Origin: Roseateles amylovorans
Lineage (GTDB): Bacteria; Pseudomonadota; Gammaproteobacteria; Burkholderiales; Burkholderiaceae_C
Length of the DNA: 64,000 bases
Assembly: GCF_025398155.2 (NCBI RefSeq)
Contig: NZ_CP104562.2
Span: 1,674,001 to 1,738,000 of the forward strand
Reading direction: 5' to 3'
A program made the position numbers and the translations under genes. The notes below the pieces were generated by a model. That model worked only from the letters and a program-made list of their open reading frames with translations. It made no database searches and was not told the origin of the DNA. Below are positions 50,404 to 58,988 of the stretch, in pieces; the first letter of the stretch is position 1; every line of letters starts with the position of its first letter.

Positions 50404-51804
50404 ATGGCTGAATTCAAGGAAGCACCCGTCGGCGCCCCCTTGGGCGTCAAGGTCCTGACATGGGTGGACAACCGGTTTCCGGCGTCCAAGCTGTTCAAGG
50501 AACACATGTCGGAGTATTACGCTCCGAAAAACTTCAACTGGTGGTACATCTTCGGCTCGCTGGCGCTGCTGGTGCTGGTCATCCAGATCGTCACCGGCAT
50601 CTTCCTGGTGATGCACTACAAGCCCGACGCCGCGCAGGCGTTCGCGTCGGTCGAGTACATCATGCGGGATGTGCCCTGGGGCTGGCTGGTGCGCTACATG
50701 CACTCGACAGGCGCCTCCGCGTTCTTCGTCGTGGTGTACCTGCACATGTTCCGCGGGTTGATCTATGGCTCCTACCGCAAGCCGCGGGAACTGGTCTGGG
50801 TCTTCGGCTGCGGCATCTTCCTGTGCCTGATGGCCGAGGCCTTCATGGGTTACCTGCTCCCGTGGGGCCAGATGTCCTACTGGGGTGCGCAGGTGATCGT
50901 GAACCTGTTTGCTGCCGTTCCCTTCGTGGGCGAGGACCTGGCGCTGATGATCCGCGGTGACTATGTCGTCGGCGACGCGACGCTGAACCGCTTCTTCAGC
51001 TTCCATGTGATCGCGGTGCCGCTGGTGTTGCTGGGGCTGGTGGTGGCGCACATCATTGCGCTGCATGAGGTGGGTTCGAACAATCCGGACGGGGTCGAGA
51101 TCAAGGCCCACAAGGATGCGCAGGGTCGTCCGCTGGATGGCGTGCCGTTCCATCCCTACTACACGGTGCACGACATCTTCGCAGTCAGCCTGTTCCTGCT
51201 GGTGTTCACTTCGATCATCTTCTTCGCACCGGAACTGGGCGGTTACTTCCTGGAGTACAACAACTTCATCCCCGCGGATCCGTTGAAGACGCCGCTGCAC
51301 ATTGCGCCGGTCTGGTACTTCACGCCGTTCTACTCGATGCTCCGCGCCACCACCGACGTGATGGTGACGGTGCTGTGCGTGGTGGTGGCGCTGGGCGCGG
51401 GGCTGAGCGTGCTGCGCGGCGGCCTGTCTTCCCGCGGCAAGCTGATCACCCTGGTGGCTGCGGTGGTCGGCATCGCACTCCTGAAGGCCTTCGATGCGAA
51501 GTTCTGGGGCGTGGTCGTGATGGGTGGTGCCGTCATCATCCTGTTCTTCCTGCCCTGGCTGGATCACAGCCCGGTCAAGTCGATCCGCTACCGGCCCGAG
51601 TGGCACAAATACCTGTATGCGGTGTTCGTGGTGGTCTTCCTGGCGCTGGGCTACCTCGGCATCAAGCCGCCTTCGGATGCAGGCACCCTGGTGTCTCAGG
51701 TGGGCACGCTCTTCTACTTCGGCTTCTTCCTGCTGATGCCTTGGTGGAGCCGGCTGGGCAGTTTCAAGCCGGTGCCGGACCGCGTCACCTTCCATCCGCA
51801 CTGA
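50404..51804 (+). CDS. petB: Cytochrome b subunit of bc1 complex
   Basis: A 466-residue cytochrome b with eight membrane helices. The heme-ligand histidines lie in MHSTGASAFFVVVYLHMFRG and FSFHVIAVPLVLLGLVVAH. The quinol-oxidation motif reads PVWY (HIAPVWYFTPFYSML), the variant usual in beta- and gammaproteobacteria. AGGCAGACGAC precedes the ATG, 20 bp after petA. Confidence 0.97.
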   Translation: MAEFKEAPVGAPLGVKVLTWVDNRFPASKLFKEHMSEYYAPKNFNWWYIFGSLALLVLVIQIVTGIFLVMHYKPDAAQAFASVEYIMRDVPWGWLVRYMHSTGASAFFVVVYLHMFRGLIYGSYRKPRELVWVFGCGIFLCLMAEAFMGYLLPWGQMSYWGAQVIVNLFAAVPFVGEDLALMIRGDYVVGDATLNRFFSFHVIAVPLVLLGLVVAHIIALHEVGSNNPDGVEIKAHKDAQGRPLDGVPFHPYYTVHDIFAVSLFLLVFTSIIFFAPELGGYFLEYNNFIPADPLKTPLHIAPVWYFTPFYSMLRATTDVMVTVLCVVVALGAGLSVLRGGLSSRGKLITLVAAVVGIALLKAFDAKFWGVVVMGGAVIILFFLPWLDHSPVKSIRYRPEWHKYLYAVFVVVFLALGYLGIKPPSDAGTLVSQVGTLFYFGFFLLMPWWSRLGSFKPVPDRVTFHPH

Positions 51805-51830
51805 ACCGCGAACGTCACGGAGTCGACCGA

Positions 51831-52613
51831 ATGAAGAAACTCATCGCTACGCTGCTGACGTCGCTCTCGCTGTGCGGCGGGCTGATGCCGATGGCTCAGG
51901 CTGCCGAAGGCGGGATCGAGTGGGACCGTTTCCCCACGCAGAAGATGAACGATGTGGCCGCGCTGCAGCATGGCGCCAAGCTGTTCGTCAACTACTGCCT
52001 GAACTGCCACTCGGCCAGTTCCATGCGGTACAACCGGCTGAGGGACCTGAACCTCACCGACGACCAGATCAAGGGCAACCTGCTGTTCGCTGGAGAGAAG
52101 GTGGGCGAGACCATGAAGGTCTCCCTGGACCCGAAACAGGCCAAGGACTGGTTCGGCGCCACCCCGCCCGACCTGAGCGTGATCGCCCGTTCCAGGGCCG
52201 ATGGCGCCAAGGGAAGTGGGGCGGATTACCTCTACACGTACCTGAGAAAATACTACCGGGACGAAACCAAGGCCACGGGATGGAATAATCTCGCCTTCCC
52301 CAGCGTGGCAATGCCGCATGTGCTGTGGGAACTCCAGGGCATCCGCACCGCCACGTTCGAGGATCGACCAGACCCGCATGACTCCGCCAAAGTCGTGCAT
52401 GTCTTCAAGGGATTCGAGCAGGTGACGCCCGGGACGATGACGCCTCAGGAATACGACGAGTCGGTTGCCGATCTGGTGGCCTATCTCCAGTGGATGGGCG
52501 AGCCGGCCCAGGGTCAACGATTCCGCCTCGGCGTCATCGTGGTGCTGTTCCTGTTGGTGTTTTCCGTATTCGCGTGGCGCTTGAACGCTTCCTACTGGAA
52601 GGACGTCAAGTAA
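51831..52613 (+). CDS. petC: Cytochrome c1 subunit of bc1 complex
   Basis: A 260-residue cytochrome c1: signal peptide ending QAAEG (about residue 27), heme-binding CLNCH in YCLNCHSASSMRYNRL, and a C-terminal membrane anchor (GVIVVLFLLVFSVFAWRLNA). It completes petABC. ATG at 51831 has ACGGAG upstream. Two terminator hairpins follow. Confidence 0.96.
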   Translation: MKKLIATLLTSLSLCGGLMPMAQAAEGGIEWDRFPTQKMNDVAALQHGAKLFVNYCLNCHSASSMRYNRLRDLNLTDDQIKGNLLFAGEKVGETMKVSLDPKQAKDWFGATPPDLSVIARSRADGAKGSGADYLYTYLRKYYRDETKATGWNNLAFPSVAMPHVLWELQGIRTATFEDRPDPHDSAKVVHVFKGFEQVTPGTMTPQEYDESVADLVAYLQWMGEPAQGQRFRLGVIVVLFLLVFSVFAWRLNASYWKDVK

Positions 52614-52620
52614 ACCGATG

Positions 52621-52673
52621 ACCCGACTTCGGTCGGGTCCTCCGCGCAGTGGGGGCTGAAAAGCCCCCACTGC
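52621..52673 (+). terminator. Terminator hairpins after petC
   Basis: ACCCGAC-TTCG-GTCGGGT (52621-52638) is followed by GCAGTGGGGGCT-GAAA-AGCCCCCACTGC (52646-52673), a perfect 12-bp stem with a GNRA-type loop. A short T-rich run (GTTTGCCATTTCTTT) comes after. Likely ends petABC. Confidence 0.85.
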
Positions 52674-52762
52674 GTTTGCCATTTCTTTGGTCTTGAATGG
52701 GCCGGTTCGCCGGCCTTCAGAAAACGATGAAGCCGCAAGGCTTCGATCAGGAGTCCGCCGCC

Positions 52763-53380
52763 ATGATGGTGCTTTATTCCGGAACCACTTGCCCTTATTC
52801 GCACCGCTGCCGTTTCGTGTTGTTCGAGAAGGGCATGGACTTCGAGATCCGGGACGTCGACCTGTTCGCAAAGCCCGAAGACATCGCGTTGATGAACCCG
52901 TACAACGAGGTGCCCATCCTGGTGGAACGCGACCTCATCCTGTATGAATCGCACATCATCAATGAGTACATCGACGAGCGCTTCCCGCATCCGCAGCTGA
53001 TGCCCGGCGACCCGGTGGCCCGCGCCCGCGTGCGTCTGTTCCTGTTCAACTTCGAAAAGGAACTGTTCGCCCACGTCAACGTGCTGGAAAACCGCGGTCA
53101 GGCCGTCAAGCCGACGGAAAAGCAACTGGAGAAGGCCCGTTCGCAGATCCGCGACCGCCTCACCCAGCTCGCGCCGATCTTCCTGAAGAACAAGTACATG
53201 CTCGGCGACGACTTCTCGATGCTGGACGTGGCCATCGCCCCGCTGCTGTGGCGCCTGGACTACTACGACATCGACATGTCGAAGAACGCGCTGCCGCTGC
53301 TGAAGTACGCTGAACGCATCTTCTCGCGTCCTGCTTACATCGAAGCGCTGACGCCGTCCGAGAAGGTGATGCGCAAGTAA
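52763..53380 (+). CDS. sspA: Stringent starvation protein A (GST fold)
   Basis: A 205-residue SspA: thioredoxin-like N-domain MMVLYSGTTCPYSHRCRFVL with NEVPILVERDLILYESHII, then a helical GST C-domain. SspA binds RNA polymerase and alters transcription under stress. In betaproteobacteria it follows petABC, as here. CAGGAG lies about 9 bases before the ATG at 52763; sspB follows after 13 bp. Confidence 0.95.
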   Translation: MMVLYSGTTCPYSHRCRFVLFEKGMDFEIRDVDLFAKPEDIALMNPYNEVPILVERDLILYESHIINEYIDERFPHPQLMPGDPVARARVRLFLFNFEKELFAHVNVLENRGQAVKPTEKQLEKARSQIRDRLTQLAPIFLKNKYMLGDDFSMLDVAIAPLLWRLDYYDIDMSKNALPLLKYAERIFSRPAYIEALTPSEKVMRK

Positions 53381-53393
53381 TACACTCGCGCCC

Positions 53394-53933
53394 ATGGATG
53401 ACAGCAAGGACGGCGGCACCGCCGCCAGCTCGACGCGGCCCTATCTGGTCCGCGCCCTGCACGAGTGGTGCACCGACAACGGTTTCACGCCCTACATCGC
53501 GGTTCACGTCGACCGTTCGGTGCAGGTGCCCCTGGAGTACGTGAGCAACAACGAGATCGTGCTCAACGTCGGTTTTGAAGCGACCAGCAACCTGGACCTC
53601 GGCAACGAGACCATCCAGTTCAAGGCTCGTTTCGGCGGCGTGGCGCGCGAAATCATTGTGCCGATCGATCACGTGGTCGCGATCTATGCGCGCGAGAACG
53701 GGCAGGGCATGGCCTTCCCGCCGCCGTCTCCGGACGAAGCCGCCCCGCATCAACGTCCCGCCGCCGTGCCCGGCGCAGCCCCTCGGGGATTGCGTCTGGC
53801 GTCCGGTTCGGACAGTGAGGCGCCGGCAGCCAAGCCGGAGGAGCCCGCCACCCCGGTGGTGTCGGGCGACGGCGATGACGATCCGGGCGGCGCGCCGTCC
53901 GGTGGGCGTCCCGCGCTCAAACGCATCAAATGA
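53394..53933 (+). CDS. sspB: ClpXP protease specificity-enhancing factor SspB
   Basis: A 179-residue SspB: TRPYLVRALHEWCTDNGFTP, VPLEYVSNNEIVLNV and FKARFGGVAREIIVPIDHV form the ssrA-tag-binding barrel. A flexible tail (about residues 105-179) ends with PALKRIK, the ClpX-binding peptide. It delivers ssrA-tagged proteins to ClpXP. Confidence 0.95.
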   Translation: MDDSKDGGTAASSTRPYLVRALHEWCTDNGFTPYIAVHVDRSVQVPLEYVSNNEIVLNVGFEATSNLDLGNETIQFKARFGGVAREIIVPIDHVVAIYARENGQGMAFPPPSPDEAAPHQRPAAVPGAAPRGLRLASGSDSEAPAAKPEEPATPVVSGDGDDDPGGAPSGGRPALKRIK

Positions 53934-54019
53934 AGGTGTGCGGCTCGTGCGTTGAGCCGCATTTCTGCGACTAGAATGCGACCCGCGCCGCAGGATCTGC
54001 GGCTCACCAGTTTCAGCGT

Positions 54020-54095
54020 GCCGGCTTAGCTCAGTTGGTAGAGCAACCGCCTTGTAAGCGGTAGGTCATCAGTTCGAATCCGATAGCCGGCACCA
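54020..54095 (+). tRNA. tRNA-Thr (anticodon UGU), CCA encoded
   Basis: A 76-nt cloverleaf: acceptor GCCGGCT pairs with AGCCGGC, D arm AGCTCAGTTGGTAGAGC, anticodon stem ACCGC/GCGGT with loop CTTGTAA (anticodon TGT), T arm with GTTCGAATC, discriminator A and encoded CCA at 54093-54095. TAGAAT at 53972-53977 is a possible -10. Confidence 0.97.
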
Positions 54096-54116
54096 CGCAT
54101 TCTGCGATGTGAATCA

Positions 54117-54153
54117 AAAAACGGGATCCAGCCTGGTGCTGGATCCCGTTTTT
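54117..54153. terminator. Bidirectional terminator after tRNA-Thr
   Basis: A perfect 16-bp inverted repeat, AAAAACGGGATCCAGC / GCTGGATCCCGTTTTT, with loop CTGGT. It has an A tract on the left and T tract on the right, so it can end the tRNA transcript and the convergent dciA gene. Confidence 0.93.
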
Positions 54154-54193
54154 CTTTTCAGCCGCGTCTTCCGTTTCCGTGCGGTCGTCCGGT

Positions 54194-54529
54194 TCAGGAC
54201 TGTCGCACTCGGATGCGCAATTCCCCGTCCAGCAACAAGCCTTCCTCCTGCAGCAGTCGCAACAGTTGTGGCTGCAGGTGTCGCAGTTTGGTGGCGACGG
54301 CGGCGTTGTCGGCGACCAGGGTCCATCCGGCATCGTCCAGGGTCCCAGCCTGCACGAAACGTTTCATCGCGCCAGGCAGGGCCACACTGATCACCGCCAG
54401 GTGACGCTGCGAGGCCGCCAGCCGTTGCCCCAGTACCGTCAGCGCGCCGTGGCGCGACATCGCCCGCCCGAAATCCATGGGATCGGGTGCCGATGGCCTG
54501 GGTCTGCGCGGCAGGTAACGGGTCGTCAT
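54194..54529 (-). CDS. dciA: DciA-like (DUF721) helicase-loading protein
   Basis: A 111-residue DUF721/DciA-family protein: the KH-like domain spans residues 20-111 (LTVLGQRLAASQRHLAVISV, GWTLVADNAAVATKLRHLQP, ELRIRV). DciA loads the replicative helicase in bacteria without DnaC. I chose the ATG at 54529 by family length; the frame continues far upstream antisense to secA as a shadow. It diverges from secA, the conserved position. Confidence 0.88.
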   Translation of the reverse strand: MTTRYLPRRPRPSAPDPMDFGRAMSRHGALTVLGQRLAASQRHLAVISVALPGAMKRFVQAGTLDDAGWTLVADNAAVATKLRHLQPQLLRLLQEEGLLLDGELRIRVRQS

Positions 54530-54787
54530 CTCGGCAGTGTAGTGGCCGCGGCGGCGCCAGGGGCGGGTGCTAAACTCCGCCGGTTTTTCTACGCGTTGGT
54601 TTGTCCTTGCTTGCAATCCGGTGTTTGCACCCCAAGCTGGATGGATCGCGCGCGCCGCCCGTCGGCGCCAGGACGGTCGCCGCCCCGGTCTGCATGCTCC
54701 ATGCAGGCCAAGGGCGGTTCCGGCACGGGCCTGCCCGGACACGATCCAGGCAGTTCCGAGCCTCATGCAAAGAACTCCACCAGCTTC

Positions 54788-57544
54788 ATGTTGCCCAAGC
54801 TTTTGACCCAGATTTTTGGCAGTCGCAATGAGCGCCTGCTCAAGACTTACCGCAAGGTCGTCCAGCAGATCAACGCGCTGGAGCCGCAGTTCGAGGGCCT
54901 GAGCGACGAGCAATTGCGCGGCAAGACCGAAGAATTCAAGCAACGGATCGCCGCTGGCGAGACCGTCGACCAGATCCTGCCGGAAGCCTTTGCCATCTGC
55001 CGGGAAGGCAGCAAGCGCATCCTGAAGATGCGTCACTTCGACGTGCAGTTGATCGGCGGCATGGTCCTCAACGCCGGCAAGATCGCGGAAATGCGCACCG
55101 GTGAAGGCAAGACGTTGATGGCGACGCTGCCGGTCTACCTGAATGCGCTGACCGGCAAGGGCGTGCACGTGGTGACGGTGAACGACTACCTCGCCCGCCG
55201 CGATGCGGAATGGATGGGTCGCCTCTACACCTTCCTCGGTCTGACGGTCGGCATCAACCTGCCGCACGCGCCGCGCGAGCAGAAGCAGGCCGCCTACGCG
55301 GCCGACGTCACCTACGGCACCAACAACGAATACGGCTTCGACCTGTTGCGCGACAACATGGTCTATGAAGTGCGGGACCGCGTGCAGCGCGGCCTGGCCT
55401 ACGCCATCGTCGACGAGGTGGACTCGATCCTGATCGATGAGGCCCGCACCCCGCTGATCATCTCCGGCCAGGCCGAGGATCACACCTCGCTCTACCAGGC
55501 CATCAATGTCGTGGCCCCGAAGCTGAAGCGCCAGATCGGCGAACTGGACCCCCGCACCGGCGAGGGCGTGATCGATCCGGGCGACTTCACCGTCGACGAG
55601 AAATCCCATCAGATCTATCTGACCGAAGACGGTCATGAGAATGCCGAACGGCTGCTCAGTCAGGCCGGCCTGCTGGCAGAAGGCGCCAGCCTGTATGACG
55701 CCGCCAACATCACGCTGATGCATCACCTGTATGCCTCGCTGCGGGCGCATCACGTCTACAAGCGCGATCAGCAGTACGTCGTGCAGAACGACGAGGTCAT
55801 CATCGTCGACGAGTTCACCGGACGTCTCATGACCGGTCGCCGTTGGAGCGACGGCCTGCACCAGGCGGTCGAAGCCAAGGAAGGCGTGCAGATCCAGGCG
55901 GAAAACCAGACGCTCGCCTCGGTGACCTTCCAGAACTATTTCCGCATGTACGGCAAGCTGGCCGGCATGACCGGCACGGCCGATACCGAAGCCTACGAAT
56001 TCCAGGAAATCTACGGTCTGGAAACCGTGGTCATTCCGCCCAACCGTCCCACGGTGCGCCGCGACGAACTGGACCTGGTCTACAAGACTTCCGATGAAAA
56101 GTACAAGGCGGTCACCGAAGACATCCGTGCCTGCCATGAGCGCGGCCAGCCGGTGCTGGTGGGCACGACCTCGATCGAAAACTCGGAACAGGTGTCGACG
56201 CTGCTGACCAAGGCGGGCCTGGAGCACCAGGTCCTGAACGCCAAGCAGCACGCCCGCGAGGCCGACATCATTGCCCAGGCCGGACGCCCCGGTGTGATCA
56301 CCATCGCCACCAACATGGCGGGCCGCGGCACGGACATCGTGCTGGGCGGCAGCATCGAAAAGGAAGTGCAGGCGATCGAGACCGACGACTCGCTGCCCGA
56401 CGCCGAGAAGCACGCCCGCGTGGCGGCACTCAAGGCGGCTTGGCAGCCGGTCCATGAACAGGTCAAGGCCGCAGGTGGCCTGCGGGTGATCTCCACCGAG
56501 CGCCACGAAAGCCGCCGCATCGACAACCAGCTCCGGGGTCGTTCCGGTCGTCAGGGTGACCCGGGCTCGTCGCGCTTCTACCTGTCGCTGGACGATCAAC
56601 TGATGCGCATCTTCGCCGGCGATCGCGTCCGCGCGATCATGGACCGCCTGAAGATGCCCGAGGGCGAGGCGATCGAAGCCGGCATCGTGACTCGGTCGAT
56701 CGAAAGCGCACAGCGCAAGGTGGAAGCGCGCAACTTCGACATCCGCAAGCAACTGCTGGAGTACGACGATGTGTCGAACGACCAGCGCAAGGTCATCTAT
56801 CAGCAGCGCAACGAGATCCTCGAAGCCTCCGAGCTGCTGGAGCAGATCAGCCATCTGCGTCGCGGCACGCTGACCGATGTGGTGCGCGGCTTCGTGCCCG
56901 AGGAAAGCCTGGAAGAGCAGTGGGATCTGCCCGCTCTGGAGCGCGTGCTCAAGGACGAGTGGCAACTGGTCGTTCCGCTGGCCGATCTGCTCAAGAAGAG
57001 CGAATCGCTGACCGACGAAGACATCCTCGACCAGGTGCTGAAGGCGGGCGATACCGCTTTCCAGGAAAAGCTGGAGCGGGTCGGTCTGGAGCAGTTCACC
57101 CCGTTCATGCGCATGGTGCTGCTGCAGAGCATCGACCAGCATTGGCGTGAGCATCTGGCGGCGCTGGACTATCTTCGCCAGGGCATTCATCTGCGCGGCT
57201 ACGCGCAGAAGAACCCGAAGCAGGAATACAAGCGCGAAGCGTTCGAGCTGTTCTCGCAGCTGCTGGACTCGGTCAAGCTGGAAGTCACCCGCGTGCTGCT
57301 GAATGTGCGCATCCAGTCGCAAGAGGAGGCCAGCGCGGCCGCCGAGGCGATCGAGCAACGCGCCGAGAACGTGAGCAACGTGACCTACACCCATCCAAAC
57401 GAGGATGGCTCGGTGTCGCAGGATGTGGCCTCCGCAGACGGCACGCCAGCGGCGCCCGCCGAGTGGGGCCATGTGGGGCGTAACGACCCCTGCCCGTGCG
57501 GCAGCGGCAAGAAGTTCAAGCAGTGCCACGGCAAGCTGGCTTGA
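54788..57544 (+). CDS. secA: Preprotein translocase ATPase SecA
   Basis: A 918-residue SecA: Walker A region MRTGEGKTLMATLPVYLNAL, DEVDSILIDEARTPLIISG (Walker B/DEAD), helicase motif GRGTDIVLGGSIEKEV, and RSGRQGDPGSSRFYLSLDDQ. The C-terminal zinc finger CPCGSGKKFKQCHG is complete, so it binds SecB. The ATG at 54788 starts MLPKLLTQIFGSRNERLLK as in the family. The 258-bp leader from dciA holds TAAACT at 54571 as a possible -10. A hairpin follows. Confidence 0.97.
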   Translation: MLPKLLTQIFGSRNERLLKTYRKVVQQINALEPQFEGLSDEQLRGKTEEFKQRIAAGETVDQILPEAFAICREGSKRILKMRHFDVQLIGGMVLNAGKIAEMRTGEGKTLMATLPVYLNALTGKGVHVVTVNDYLARRDAEWMGRLYTFLGLTVGINLPHAPREQKQAAYAADVTYGTNNEYGFDLLRDNMVYEVRDRVQRGLAYAIVDEVDSILIDEARTPLIISGQAEDHTSLYQAINVVAPKLKRQIGELDPRTGEGVIDPGDFTVDEKSHQIYLTEDGHENAERLLSQAGLLAEGASLYDAANITLMHHLYASLRAHHVYKRDQQYVVQNDEVIIVDEFTGRLMTGRRWSDGLHQAVEAKEGVQIQAENQTLASVTFQNYFRMYGKLAGMTGTADTEAYEFQEIYGLETVVIPPNRPTVRRDELDLVYKTSDEKYKAVTEDIRACHERGQPVLVGTTSIENSEQVSTLLTKAGLEHQVLNAKQHAREADIIAQAGRPGVITIATNMAGRGTDIVLGGSIEKEVQAIETDDSLPDAEKHARVAALKAAWQPVHEQVKAAGGLRVISTERHESRRIDNQLRGRSGRQGDPGSSRFYLSLDDQLMRIFAGDRVRAIMDRLKMPEGEAIEAGIVTRSIESAQRKVEARNFDIRKQLLEYDDVSNDQRKVIYQQRNEILEASELLEQISHLRRGTLTDVVRGFVPEESLEEQWDLPALERVLKDEWQLVVPLADLLKKSESLTDEDILDQVLKAGDTAFQEKLERVGLEQFTPFMRMVLLQSIDQHWREHLAALDYLRQGIHLRGYAQKNPKQEYKREAFELFSQLLDSVKLEVTRVLLNVRIQSQEEASAAAEAIEQRAENVSNVTYTHPNEDGSVSQDVASADGTPAAPAEWGHVGRNDPCPCGSGKKFKQCHGKLA

Positions 57545-57624
57545 TCGACTGAACCCAGCCGGATCGGCGAGCGCAAGGGTGGGCACGCCACCCCACTCGT
57601 TCCGGATCAGCAAGCATCGCCATG

Positions 57625-57646
57625 ACGGCGTCCCCAGGGACGCCGT
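57625..57646 (+). terminator. Hairpin after secA
   Basis: ACGGCGTCC-CCAG-GGACGCCGT, a perfect 9-bp stem, followed by TGTGGTTT. It lies between secA and argJ, about 80 bp after the secA stop; argJ would need the promoter to its right (TACAAT at 57665-57670). Confidence 0.55.
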
Positions 57647-57720
57647 TGTGGTTTCTGACGCTCCTACAATCCGCGGCATCCGGCCCTTCGTGGCCGCACC
57701 CTACCTATCGATACCCTGCC

Positions 57721-58950
57721 ATGCCCGTCAATCTGACTGCTCCTGATCCCCAAACCCTGCTGCCCGTGCCTGGCGTGCGGCTGGGCGTCACGATGGCCGG
57801 CGTGCGCAAGGCCAATCGTCGCGACCTCAGTGTGATCGCCATTGATGAGGGCGCCAGCGTGGCCGGCGTGTTCACCCGCAATCGTTTCTGCGCCGCCCCG
57901 GTGCAGATCTGCCGAGAGCATCTGGCCGCGGGCGCGCAGATCCGCGCCATCGTCATCAACACCGGCAATGCCAATGCCGGCACCGGCGCGGATGGCCTGG
58001 GCCGCGCCCGCCAGACCTGCGAGGCGTTGGCCGCGCTGATGAAGATCCAGCCGGCGCAGGTGCTGCCGTTCTCCACCGGCGTGATCATGGAAACCCTGCC
58101 GGTGGACCGCATCGTGGCCGGACTGCCTGCGGCACTCGACGCGCTGAAGGCGGACAACTGGGCCGAGGCGGCAGCCGGCATCATGACCACCGACACCTTG
58201 CCCAAGGCCTGTTCGCGCCAGGTCACGATCGGCGGCAAGACGGTGACAATTTCCGGCATCTCCAAGGGCGCCGGCATGATCCGTCCCAACATGGCGACGA
58301 TGCTGGGCTTTGTGGCGACCGATGCGGCGATCGCGCCGGAACTGCTCCAACCGCTGGTGACCGAGGCCGCCGATCTGTCGTTCAACCGCATCACCATTGA
58401 TGGCGATACCTCCACCAACGATTCCTTCGTGCTGATCGCGACCCATCAGGCGGGTCATGCCCAAATCACCTCGCTCAGCAGTGAAGAAGGTCGGGCGCTG
58501 CGTGACGCCGTGGTCGCGGTGTCCCAGCAATTGGCGCAGGCCATCGTGCGCGATGGTGAAGGCGCGACCAAGTTCATCTCGGTGGTGGTGCAAGGCGGCA
58601 AGGATGAGGCTGAATGCCGCCAGGCCGCCTATGCGATTGCCCACTCCCCGTTGGTCAAGACGGCCTTCTTCGCCAGCGACCCCAACCTGGGGCGCATCCT
58701 GGCGGCGGTGGGTTATGCCGGCATCGATGACCTGGACCAGGGGCTGATCGAGCTGCATCTGGACGATGTCCACGTCGTGACCCAGGGCGGCCGTCATCCG
58801 TCCTACAAGGAAGAGGATGGCCAGCGGGTGATGAAGCAGAGTGAGATCACCGTGCGCGTGGGCCTGAACCGCGGCACGGCCGAGACCACGGTCTGGACCT
58901 GCGACCTCAGCCACGACTATGTGAGCATCAACGCCGACTACCGCTCCTGA
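57721..58950 (+). CDS. argJ: Bifunctional ornithine/N-acetylglutamate acetyltransferase
   Basis: A 409-residue ArgJ: NTGNANAGTGADGLGRARQT, the self-cleavage site in GIMTTDTLPKA (Thr nucleophile), GAGMIRPNMATMLGF and TIDGDTSTNDSFVLIAT. It recycles the acetyl group in arginine synthesis and may also make acetylglutamate. TACAAT at 57665-57670 resembles the hexamer upstream of argB. ATG at 57721. Confidence 0.97.
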   Translation: MPVNLTAPDPQTLLPVPGVRLGVTMAGVRKANRRDLSVIAIDEGASVAGVFTRNRFCAAPVQICREHLAAGAQIRAIVINTGNANAGTGADGLGRARQTCEALAALMKIQPAQVLPFSTGVIMETLPVDRIVAGLPAALDALKADNWAEAAAGIMTTDTLPKACSRQVTIGGKTVTISGISKGAGMIRPNMATMLGFVATDAAIAPELLQPLVTEAADLSFNRITIDGDTSTNDSFVLIATHQAGHAQITSLSSEEGRALRDAVVAVSQQLAQAIVRDGEGATKFISVVVQGGKDEAECRQAAYAIAHSPLVKTAFFASDPNLGRILAAVGYAGIDDLDQGLIELHLDDVHVVTQGGRHPSYKEEDGQRVMKQSEITVRVGLNRGTAETTVWTCDLSHDYVSINADYRS

Positions 58951-58988
58951 AGCGGTGCCTGCAGCGGGCGGCGGTCAGGGCGGCGCGG

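Noticed and set aside
41621..53977. TAGAAT hexamers upstream of tatA, petA and tRNA-Thr as confirmed promoters
   Set aside because: No matching -35 element at 16-18 bp could be found for any of the three, so they are only mentioned in the gene entries.
54194..57679. 1161-codon open frame antisense to secA
   Set aside because: It is the shadow of a strongly supported secA; only the last 111 codons (dciA) are real by family match.
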